Shown here: positions 45,248 through 53,490 of the stretch, in pieces
Position numbering within the stretch: position 1 is the first letter of the stretch
Layout of the letters: every line of letters starts with the position of its first letter
Assembly (NCBI RefSeq): GCF_001636615.1
Contig: NZ_LGEK01000005.1
Coordinates: 1-64,000 of the forward strand
Direction of reading: 5' to 3'
DNA length: 64,000 nucleotides
Source: Mucilaginibacter sp. L294
GTDB taxonomy: Bacteria > Bacteroidota > Bacteroidia > Sphingobacteriales > Sphingobacteriaceae
Notes under the pieces: generated by a model
The model's database searches: none
What the model was told of the DNA's origin: nothing
The model's input: the letters and a program-made list of their open reading frames with translations, nothing else
Made by a program: the position numbers and the translations under genes

Positions 45248-46486
45248 ATGCGTATCATAAACACTTTACTATTAGCAATGCTAAGCCTTACTGCATTAGC
45301 GCAGACTAAACCCAAGGTTGTAATTGTTATTGCCGACGGCATACCGGCCGACGTGATAGAACGCCTGCGCCCCCCTGCTATGCAGCAAATTATTAAAGAA
45401 GGTACTTATACCCGGGCGCATGTTGGCGGTAATAAAGGCACGTATACCGAAACACCAACCATATCGGCACCCGGCTACAACGATATGCTGACCGGCACCT
45501 GGGGTTATAAACATAACGTTTGGGACAATGACAACCAGCACCCCAACTACAACTACCCCACCATTTTCAGGCTTTTTAAAACAGCAAGGCCGGCCGGCAC
45601 CACCGCCATATTTTCTACCTGGGTAGAAAACCGGAAGATGCTATTAGGAACAGGGCTGCCGCAAACAGGAAACTTAGCTGTAGATTATGTTTATGATGGC
45701 TTTGAGAAAGATACAGTACGGTTCCCGCATGATAAAGCCAGCCTTTACCTGCATCAGATTGATGACCATGTAGTGAATTGTGCGGATTCGGTGATACGGA
45801 CAAAAGCGCCAGACCTTTCATGGATCTACCTGGAATACACAGACGATGTTGGCCATAGCAAAGGTACCGGTAAAGAATTTGATAAAGCCATTGGCCTGTT
45901 GGATGCGCAAATGAAAAAAATATCGGACGCCATTCATTATCGCGAAGCAAATTATAAAGAAAAGTGGCTGCTGGTGATCACCACCGACCATGGCCGCGAC
46001 TCGTTAACCGGTAGCGGGCATGGTGACCAGAGCCTACGGGAAAGAACCACCTGGTTTATATTAAACAAGCCTGTCACTAACGCCTATCTCAAATCTGCCC
46101 AACCTGGTATTGTAGATATATTGCCATCTGTTGCCAATTATTTAAATATCGATCTGCCGGTTGCGGCAAAGAGGGAACTTGACGGCGTTCCAATCATCGG
46201 GCCGGTATCACTAAGCAACGCCCGGTTGGGCGCAGCTGCCAGTAGGTTTACCCTAAAATGGAAAACATTTGCACCTACAGAAAAACTAAAAGTTTATATT
46301 ACCTATACAAACCATGCAAAAGAAGGCAAACCGGATTCCTACAAACTGATAGGCACCCCACTTGGCGGCACGCAAAAATTCAGTTATACTGCCGCCACCT
46401 TACTTAAGCAGCCATTTTATAAAGTGGTAATAGAAGGTAAAAACAATACCGTAAACGTTTGGCATGTTGTAAAACCTACAAAATAA
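45248..46486 (+). CDS. Secreted phosphodiesterase paralogue
   Basis: The 412-residue protein is homologous along its length to the product at 36839: VIADGIPADVIERL, ETPTISAPGYNDMLTGTW, LEYTDDVGHSKG, TTDHGRD and the GHGDQS metal site, then the same beta-rich tail (WKTFAPTEKLKVYI). The signal peptide starts at ATG 45248 (LLLAMLSLTALAQ); a TTG at 45227 is less likely. Together with its paralogue it brackets the susCD/TetR genes, suggesting duplication within one phosphate-ester locus. Confidence 0.85.
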   Translation: MRIINTLLLAMLSLTALAQTKPKVVIVIADGIPADVIERLRPPAMQQIIKEGTYTRAHVGGNKGTYTETPTISAPGYNDMLTGTWGYKHNVWDNDNQHPNYNYPTIFRLFKTARPAGTTAIFSTWVENRKMLLGTGLPQTGNLAVDYVYDGFEKDTVRFPHDKASLYLHQIDDHVVNCADSVIRTKAPDLSWIYLEYTDDVGHSKGTGKEFDKAIGLLDAQMKKISDAIHYREANYKEKWLLVITTDHGRDSLTGSGHGDQSLRERTTWFILNKPVTNAYLKSAQPGIVDILPSVANYLNIDLPVAAKRELDGVPIIGPVSLSNARLGAAASRFTLKWKTFAPTEKLKVYITYTNHAKEGKPDSYKLIGTPLGGTQKFSYTAATLLKQPFYKVVIEGKNNTVNVWHVVKPTK

Positions 46487-46535
46487 ATTTGCTTGGCAAA
46501 TAGTTAAAGCTTTAACGCACTAAGTAATTTTAAAC

Positions 46536-46567
46536 AAAAGGCAGCCTGATTAACAGGCTGCCTTTTT
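46536..46567. terminator. Bidirectional terminator
   Basis: AAAAGGCAGCCTG (46536-46548) pairs with CAGGCTGCCTTTT (46554-46566) over a 5-nt loop, with T-tracts on both strands. It separates the convergent phosphodiesterase and GH2 genes. Confidence 0.85.
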
Positions 46568-46605
46568 GTTTACTAATCTTCCTTAGATCAATTTACTGGT
46601 TTTGG

Positions 46606-49266
46606 TCACTTTTGTGTATTTATCCCAATCGTTTGCTCTTTTAAATTCCAGCCGCTAATACTTACAACAGGTGTTTTTGGGTATTTGTTAACATCATAAT
46701 CCATTATGATTATTTTCTGTTCGCCAGGCAATACTGACACATAATTATCACCGTAAAAAACGGGTAGTAAACGCTCATGGCTTTTCCCGTCGACTAATGA
46801 CAGACGATTGAAAAACGCCACCGGGGCATTTGCCGGGTTTGTTAAAGTGACCATAATATTGCCGGGTGCGGCTTGCACGGCTTCTATACTAAGCTTTGAG
46901 GGCGCCATCTTTTTCAGCCCCGAGTACTCTCCATTGCCATCGGGCAGCCAATACAGGTTATCGCTTAAAACATTCTTTTTAATATCCAGAAGTTGCAGCG
47001 ACAGGAAAAGCCCTTCCGCTTTTGCCTGTTTGTCTATCCCATGTTTTATGGGAACAAAACCCTTTACCGATGAGGGCAAAATATCTTCAAAAACCTGCGT
47101 TATTTGTTTCTCCTTACCGTTCATGTCATAGGTTTTCACCACAAGCATCAGGTCGCGCCGGGTTTCAAATGTATTGTTTACAATGGTTACCATCCCATTA
47201 AGCGGATTATACATTACATGCAATGGTTCGCTGCCATGATGCAGGCCATACAAACACGCATTGGGGTCAAGGTAATAATCATACATCTGCCCGCGCATGG
47301 CGGTCCATGGGTTCTGGGTTTTCCAGATCATAACACCGGTATACCAATCCCACATGTGGGCGCTAAAGCCTTCTATCAAAGCCCGGTATTGGTTATAATT
47401 AACCAGTTGGGCTTTAGCAGCAAAATCTTTAGCATCGGTAGCTTTGCCATAGGGTTCAATAGCTGCATCATAGCCTATGTATTTATGATAGTTCCATACC
47501 GAATCGGTTGTTGACTTGTTCTTTTCTGTTGAGAATGTGGGCGGCACCATGTTCTGTTCCGGGATAAAGCGCTTTAACGACTCATAATCGCCAATACCAA
47601 CAGAGCCTATCTCAGAGTTAAAGGGAAATGTACGTTCTTTCCAGAAAAGTGAATCGGGCTGTATGCCATACGGCCCATCGCCATTACCCCCAAGTGTATT
47701 CAGCGACATTTCATCGGAGTTGGAATACTCCACAAACCAGCGGGTACCATCCAGTTTTGGTAAAATAGAATCCTTTACGGCAAGTAGAATATCCTCAGGC
47801 GGTGTTATTTCGTTACCGCCGCACCATACGGCCAGCGACGGGTGGTTACGCACCATTTTTACCTGATCAGCAACCGAACGCAGGTACAACGCGTGATCAT
47901 CCGGGTATTTGCGGCGCACCCATTGGTCGTCTTTTTTCATAGGATCAACCCAGCGGCCGTTGGCATCGCCCGAGATCCAGAAATCCTGAAAAACCAACAA
48001 GCCATATTTATCGCAGGCATTATAAAACTCGGGGCGCTCTACCAAAGCCCCACCCCATACACGGATCAGGTTAAGGTTCATATCCCGGTGAAAGCGCACC
48101 TCGGCATCGTACCGTGCATCTGTGAAACGCAGCATAGCATCTGATATGATCCAGTTACCGCCTTTAATAAATATTTTTTGCCCGTTAACGGCTATCTGTC
48201 TGCTGTTGGTTTGCGTGTTCCAGGTAGTTTGTATCTCTCTTACACCTACCCTGATCTCCTGCTGGTCAGAAACCTTATTACCTGTTAAAAATTGAACAGA
48301 GGCATTATACAAATAAGGTTTTCCATAACCATTTGGCCACCACAGTTTCGGGTCTTTCAGCACAAGATCATTAAGTTGTATTTCGGGCGAGGTACCGGGT
48401 TTTATCACAACGTTCCTCAATATCTTTTGCCCGGCTATGGTAAATTGTAAAACACCGGCTACTGGCTTACTTGTTGGGTTTGTAACCGTTGCCGATACTT
48501 TAATAACAGCAGGTTGTTGTTTACCATTAACCTGCCTGATGCCCGGCACAACCGTAACAACATGCGGGTCGGTAACGCTAACCGCACCTGTAGTTTCTAT
48601 GGTAACCTTATCCCATATACCGGTATTCCTATCACGTACGGGTTGTATCCAGTCCCAACCTGCGGTATATTGTAAGCCCACGTTACGTGCTATAGTACCA
48701 TCGCCGCCCTGGCCGCCATTGGGGTTACCTACAGCATCTGGCGGGTAAACTAATACAGCCAGCCTGTTTTTACCCGACTTGTTAAGCAAGGCGGTTATGT
48801 TGTAACGCTGCCTCAAAAACATACCATAATGCGTTTGCCGGTTCAGCTTTTTACCATTAAGGTAAATTTCGCAGCTATAGTTAACCCCTCTTAAATTCAG
48901 ATAAACCTGCTCATCGCCCAATGGAGTATGCTGCTCAAAATCGTTAACAAACCAATAGGTGTAGTAATCCCTGCCGGTATCATAAATATCCCTGATGTAC
49001 TTGTTATTCATCCCATAAAAAGGATCGGGGATTTTATGGTTATTTAAAAGCGTAGTAAGCACTGTACCCGGTACCGTGGCTGGCATCCATTGCGAAATAT
49101 CATAACCGGGCGTAAATATTTTGCTATTGCTACCGGTAAGTTCGCTAACCGGTTTGCATTTCCAGGCGGAGTTTAATTCATATTTAACCTGCGCATGGCT
49201 TTCTCCTATTGTGAAAAAAAACAGCGCAATAAACAGGCGAAGTTTAAACGAATGAAATAAGTTCAT
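46606..49266 (-). CDS. GH2-family glycoside hydrolase (beta-mannosidase/exo-glucosaminidase-like)
   Basis: The secreted enzyme has 886 residues and a signal peptide ending GESHAQ. An N-terminal galactose-binding-like domain (about 60-190) is followed by immunoglobulin-like domains, a TIM barrel (about 330-600) and C-terminal beta domains. The acid/base is Glu486 in WCGGNEITPP and the likely nucleophile Glu552 in NSEIGS. GGQGGDGTIARN and AGWDWIQPVRDRNTGIWD resemble the endo-beta-mannosidase/CsxA branch of GH2. The exact substrate is uncertain. ATG 49266 is preferred to a TTG at 49284. Confidence 0.87.
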   Translation of the reverse strand: MNLFHSFKLRLFIALFFFTIGESHAQVKYELNSAWKCKPVSELTGSNSKIFTPGYDISQWMPATVPGTVLTTLLNNHKIPDPFYGMNNKYIRDIYDTGRDYYTYWFVNDFEQHTPLGDEQVYLNLRGVNYSCEIYLNGKKLNRQTHYGMFLRQRYNITALLNKSGKNRLAVLVYPPDAVGNPNGGQGGDGTIARNVGLQYTAGWDWIQPVRDRNTGIWDKVTIETTGAVSVTDPHVVTVVPGIRQVNGKQQPAVIKVSATVTNPTSKPVAGVLQFTIAGQKILRNVVIKPGTSPEIQLNDLVLKDPKLWWPNGYGKPYLYNASVQFLTGNKVSDQQEIRVGVREIQTTWNTQTNSRQIAVNGQKIFIKGGNWIISDAMLRFTDARYDAEVRFHRDMNLNLIRVWGGALVERPEFYNACDKYGLLVFQDFWISGDANGRWVDPMKKDDQWVRRKYPDDHALYLRSVADQVKMVRNHPSLAVWCGGNEITPPEDILLAVKDSILPKLDGTRWFVEYSNSDEMSLNTLGGNGDGPYGIQPDSLFWKERTFPFNSEIGSVGIGDYESLKRFIPEQNMVPPTFSTEKNKSTTDSVWNYHKYIGYDAAIEPYGKATDAKDFAAKAQLVNYNQYRALIEGFSAHMWDWYTGVMIWKTQNPWTAMRGQMYDYYLDPNACLYGLHHGSEPLHVMYNPLNGMVTIVNNTFETRRDLMLVVKTYDMNGKEKQITQVFEDILPSSVKGFVPIKHGIDKQAKAEGLFLSLQLLDIKKNVLSDNLYWLPDGNGEYSGLKKMAPSKLSIEAVQAAPGNIMVTLTNPANAPVAFFNRLSLVDGKSHERLLPVFYGDNYVSVLPGEQKIIIMDYDVNKYPKTPVVSISGWNLKEQTIGINTQK

Positions 49267-49296
49267 GATATGAATAATAGACAAGTTTTATATAAA

Positions 49297-49325
49297 GGTT
49301 CTTACCCCATTACAATTCAAGAACC
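49297..49325. promoter_or_regulatory. Inverted repeat upstream of the GH2 gene
   Basis: GGTTCTT (49297-49303) and AAGAACC (49319-49325) form a 7-bp dyad 31-59 bp before the GH2 start. It is a candidate operator. The remaining part of the 309-bp gap 49267-49575 shows only AT-rich sequence. Confidence 0.35.
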
Positions 49326-49575
49326 CGGTTTTTCAAAGATTCCCGGTGCGTAATATAATTTCAATGATGGGGCACACCATTTAGCTTGATGTGCCGAATA
49401 TAAATATTCGTTTTGCTATTTTTAGGCCCGGGTAAAAAGATGTCATCAAACACATCTTATTTATCAAATAATGTAATTTAAGATTTAATAACTTGCCGAA
49501 ATTAGCAGGATCAACCATATTACAAACCGGCTGTAATTGCCAATAAGTTAAGCATAGCATTTTTTAAACCGCTTC

Positions 49576-50601
49576 ATGAGAAATTTTTTAAAAATATTAA
49601 AGATAGACGAATACTCCATAACGCCTTACTACGCGCAGATCTATAATTCTATCCTTAGGGCTATTGAAGATAAACTGATAGATAAGGATGACATCCTGCC
49701 TTCTATCAACGACCTGAGTATAGCACTTGATATTTCAAGGAACACCATTACCCGCGCTTATAACGATCTTAAAAAAATAGGCGTTATAAATTCCGTTCCC
49801 GGTAAAGGTTATTTTATATCAAACACCCGGGTAGATCAGTCGGTAAAAGTATTACTGCTGTTTAATAAACTTAGCAGCCACAAAAAATTATTATACGATG
49901 CCTTTGCCGGGGCGCTCTCGCAAAAAGCATCTATTGATTTTTATATCTATAACAGCAATTTTAATTTCTTTAAAAAGCTGCTATTGGAGAAACAGGAGAA
50001 ATATAATAAGATAGTTATCGTCCCCCATTTCAGGGATAAAGCGGATAACGCATTCGAAGTAATTAACGAAGTGCCCAAAGAAAAACTCATTTTGCTGGGC
50101 AAACTGGTGGATGGGGTTACCGGTGAATTTGGCGCTGTTTACGAGGATTTTGAGAACGATATTTACAATGCGCTTGCCAACCTGATCGAAAAGATCCGCC
50201 AGTACACCTCTTTAACCATCATTTTCCCAAAACAAAGTTATTTCTCTACTGATATATTAATAGGTTTTCTGAATTTCTGCAAGGCTTATAACTGCGATTA
50301 CAATATCATTGCTGATCTGAAGACCGAAATAATCCTTAAAAACACGCTGTACATTACCCTTACCGAAGACGACCTGGTGGAACTGATAGACAAAGCACTG
50401 AGCCTTGAATATAAGATTGGTGAAGATGTGGGCATTATCTCCTACAACGAAACCGCACTAAAAAGATTGATCCTGAACGGTATAACCACCATATCAACCG
50501 ATTTTAGGTTTATGGGAGAAAAAGCCGCCGAATTGGTATTGAATAATGCTACCGAGCATCTGAAAGTTCCGTTCAATACCATCATCAGAAATTCATTATA
50601 A
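49576..50601 (+). CDS. GntR-type HTH with LacI-like sensor domain
   Basis: This is a chimeric regulator of 341 residues. A GntR winged helix lies at about 10-78 (DILPSINDLSIALDISRNTITRAYNDLKK split by a turn, then GKGYFIS). A periplasmic-binding/LacI-type effector domain covers about 88-335 (VGIISYNETALKRLILNGITTIST and MGEKAAELVL at the end). The same build is known in sugar-responsive regulators such as AraR. It lies between the GH2 and rhamnosidase genes, so an L-rhamnose or rhamnoside signal is likely. That is inference. Confidence 0.86.
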   Translation: MRNFLKILKIDEYSITPYYAQIYNSILRAIEDKLIDKDDILPSINDLSIALDISRNTITRAYNDLKKIGVINSVPGKGYFISNTRVDQSVKVLLLFNKLSSHKKLLYDAFAGALSQKASIDFYIYNSNFNFFKKLLLEKQEKYNKIVIVPHFRDKADNAFEVINEVPKEKLILLGKLVDGVTGEFGAVYEDFENDIYNALANLIEKIRQYTSLTIIFPKQSYFSTDILIGFLNFCKAYNCDYNIIADLKTEIILKNTLYITLTEDDLVELIDKALSLEYKIGEDVGIISYNETALKRLILNGITTISTDFRFMGEKAAELVLNNATEHLKVPFNTIIRNSL

Positions 50602-50621
50602 ACAGAGCTTAAATCAGTTCC

Positions 50622-50735
50622 GCAGTCGCTTGGCTCCAGCCGAGTGACCCTTATTATAAGGCCTCCGGCCGCATATTTTTTACGGCGGCAAGATGCCGCC
50701 GAATAGTCGTCACTCGGCTGGAGCCGAGCGACTGC
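50622..50735. repeat. 114-bp REP/MITE-like palindrome
   Basis: Arms 50622-50648 and 50709-50735 are reverse complements at 26 of 27 positions (GCAGTCGCTTGGCTCCAGCC at the outer part). The core contains a second hairpin, GGCGGCaagatGCCGCC. It fills the gap between two convergent genes and may serve as a terminator as well. Confidence 0.75.
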
Positions 50736-50749
50736 ATAGAATAATTAAC

Positions 50750-53428
50750 TTAATTACCTGTTATTTTAAACTGATAACTCCCTGCCCCTATTTTATAATT
50801 ATCGCTGTTCTTTATCAAAGCATTCTCCAGGTAAACTTTTGATTTAGCAGCATTAGGGAACGTTATGGTAGCCGATGAATTTGCAGGGATAGTTACATTG
50901 TAAATAACATCCTGCCCCTTCCTTGCCCACGATGAAACAATTTTACCGTAAGGCCCGTCATGCAATGCGTTGAAAAAATCAAGGCCCGATACAAAGTTTG
51001 GTTTTAACAATACATTTTTAAAACCGGGGTGCGCTTCATCGGGCAATATACCCCCAAGGCCTTTAAAGAACCAGCCACCTATTTCGCCAAACATCATGTG
51101 GTTTAATGAAATATCCCTTTCAGCTTTGATATTCCAGTTTTCATAAAGCGTGGTAGCACCATTCACTATCCACCAGCCCCATGATGGGTAGGTATCCTGC
51201 GCGGCCAGTTTATAGGCGGTTTCGGCTTCGCCGTTATTACTTAGCGCATTTAAAACAGCTTTAGCACCTAAAACACCTACATCAATATGCATCCCATCGG
51301 CGGCTACCCTTTTCGCAAGGTTTTGGGCCACTTTGGCTTTATACAGATCTGGCACTATGCCCCATTGCAAAGCCATACTCAGTTCGGTTTGTACGCCATT
51401 ACCGTAAATGCCGGTTTCTTTATTAAAGTATTTATCATTAATGGCTTTTTTGATCTTATCAGCTAAGGCCGAGTAAAACTTATAGTCGGCATCTTTACCA
51501 AAAAGCTTGGCAGCCTTTGCCAGGATGGTAGCATCAACATAAAAATAAATAGACGAGGTATACTCTAACGATGACGATGATTTAACCGGCACCCAGTCGC
51601 CACGGCCAAAAGTGGTAAGGCCGCCCACGCTTATGCCGTTAACGTAATTAACGTATGCACGGATATTGTTGTAATTATCAGAAAGCGCCTTACTATCCCC
51701 GTAAAACATGTACAGGTTCCATGGAATAATGGCGATAGTACTTGTCCAATCGGTACCGTTTGCTGTGCCGTAACCCCATCCGCCGGTTGGGATAATATCA
51801 GGCAATACACCGTTTGGCTGCTGCTCATCGCGATGATCGGCCAGCCATTTTTCATAAATGGTGATACCGTCGAAGTTAAAAAGCCCGGTCTCCACAGCGA
51901 AATGACCGTCGCCCGTCCAGCCGTTCTTTTCGCGCTGCGGGCAATCGGTAGGGTATCCGAAAAGGTTTGATAAGTAGGAGTTATTGGTAGCCCACCAAAG
52001 CTTGTCTATCAGTGGGTTTGATGAACTTATTTTACCCGTAGCCGGTACATCGCTGTGCATAAAATACCCGGTAACATCTTCCTTTTTCAAATCAAGCGGT
52101 TTGCTGCTGGTGATCTCTACATATTGAAACCCCTTGTAGTTAAATTTCGCCATAAACTCCACAGTGCCTTTCCCGTTTAAGGTGACGATATCCATACCAA
52201 AAGGGTCGCTTTTATCTTTAGGGCGATAGTAAACGTCAATATTCGACATATCTACATGGCCATTGGGATACAATCTTTCGCCATGTTTAATACGTACTAC
52301 GGTACCGCTTTCGCCGTTTAACCTTACTTTGGTTACGCCCGAGATATTCCTGCCCAGGTCGACAACATAAGTGGTATCATCAAACTTTATCAACGATTTT
52401 GCAGCGATCTCATCCACATTACGGATAGGGCGCATCACCTGGCTAACAATCTGTTTTGAAGGCGCGGCGCGCAGCATCACTTCCTTCCAGTCGTGGTCAT
52501 CAAAAGCAGGGGTATTCCACCCGGGTAGCTCCAGCCTGCTATCGTAATGTTCGCCTGTATAAATGCTATTAAAGGTAATTGGGCTGGCGTGTGTTTTCCA
52601 GCTATCGTTGGTGGCTACAATGGCCGATGTGCCGTCTTCATAGGTGATTTTCAGGTCCATGCAAAAAGTTGGCCTGTTGCGCCATGGGGCACGGTCAAAG
52701 TCCCAAACCGCTAACGACTGCATATTGTACCAGCCGTTACCCAATAGTACTCCTATAGCATTTTTGCCCTGCTGCAACTGGTTGGTAACATCATAACTTA
52801 CGTATAGTGTGCGCCTGTCAAAACGGGTGTACATTGGGTCGAGGCGGTGGTTACCTATTTTTTGCCCATTGATATAAAGTTCATACAAACCACCAACAGC
52901 AATATACGCCCTGGCCGACCTGATCTTTTTACCTGCAGTAAACGCTTTGCGGAAATATGGCGCGGGCAAAGTGTTGATGCTGGCCATATCGCTTATCCAT
53001 GAGCCTGTCCAGTTATTGATGCCCATTAAGCCGGTCTCGAAGTTACTGATATGGCTATCCGGCAGTTTTGCGCCTGTACGGTTCCAGGTACGCACCAGCC
53101 AATAATACTTGGTTGATGGCTGCAAGGCTTTACCGCCATAAGTAATGTTACTGGCAGATGAGGCTACCTTACCCGAGTTCCATACCGATGGATTTTTTGC
53201 TAATTGAACAGAATCGGTACCCACAAGCACCTGGTAGGCTGTTTGGGCAGCGCCCTTGCTGCGGTCTTCCATTTGCCAGGATAAGCGCGGGTGTTGGGTA
53301 TCAACACCAATTGGGGCTTCCAGGTGTTCGCACTGTAAAGCAATGGTACGGGTTTGGGCGTAAGCCGTTGCCCCTGCAAACGTATTGAAAAAGAATGTTA
53401 GCGCGATAACGTAATGTGAACGGTTCAA
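50750..53428 (-). CDS. GH78 alpha-L-rhamnosidase
   Basis: The secreted enzyme has 892 residues with a signal peptide ending TAYAQ. Family GH78 is indicated by the N-terminal LEAPIGVDTQHPRLSWQM, the carbohydrate-binding beta domains and the catalytic loop DCPQREKNGWTGDGH. Asp495, Glu500 and Asp507 align with the Asp/Glu/Asp set of the Bacillus RhaB enzyme. An (alpha/alpha)6 barrel follows. It removes terminal alpha-L-rhamnose. The start is a TTG, since no ATG precedes the signal peptide. It follows the GH106 gene by 62 bp on the same strand. Confidence 0.94.
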   Translation of the reverse strand: MNRSHYVIALTFFFNTFAGATAYAQTRTIALQCEHLEAPIGVDTQHPRLSWQMEDRSKGAAQTAYQVLVGTDSVQLAKNPSVWNSGKVASSASNITYGGKALQPSTKYYWLVRTWNRTGAKLPDSHISNFETGLMGINNWTGSWISDMASINTLPAPYFRKAFTAGKKIRSARAYIAVGGLYELYINGQKIGNHRLDPMYTRFDRRTLYVSYDVTNQLQQGKNAIGVLLGNGWYNMQSLAVWDFDRAPWRNRPTFCMDLKITYEDGTSAIVATNDSWKTHASPITFNSIYTGEHYDSRLELPGWNTPAFDDHDWKEVMLRAAPSKQIVSQVMRPIRNVDEIAAKSLIKFDDTTYVVDLGRNISGVTKVRLNGESGTVVRIKHGERLYPNGHVDMSNIDVYYRPKDKSDPFGMDIVTLNGKGTVEFMAKFNYKGFQYVEITSSKPLDLKKEDVTGYFMHSDVPATGKISSSNPLIDKLWWATNNSYLSNLFGYPTDCPQREKNGWTGDGHFAVETGLFNFDGITIYEKWLADHRDEQQPNGVLPDIIPTGGWGYGTANGTDWTSTIAIIPWNLYMFYGDSKALSDNYNNIRAYVNYVNGISVGGLTTFGRGDWVPVKSSSSLEYTSSIYFYVDATILAKAAKLFGKDADYKFYSALADKIKKAINDKYFNKETGIYGNGVQTELSMALQWGIVPDLYKAKVAQNLAKRVAADGMHIDVGVLGAKAVLNALSNNGEAETAYKLAAQDTYPSWGWWIVNGATTLYENWNIKAERDISLNHMMFGEIGGWFFKGLGGILPDEAHPGFKNVLLKPNFVSGLDFFNALHDGPYGKIVSSWARKGQDVIYNVTIPANSSATITFPNAAKSKVYLENALIKNSDNYKIGAGSYQFKITGN

Positions 53429-53490
53429 AATCTTCTTGTTTTTATTTGATTAAATATATACTGGTAGCCAGTTAACAGCGACTCTTAATT

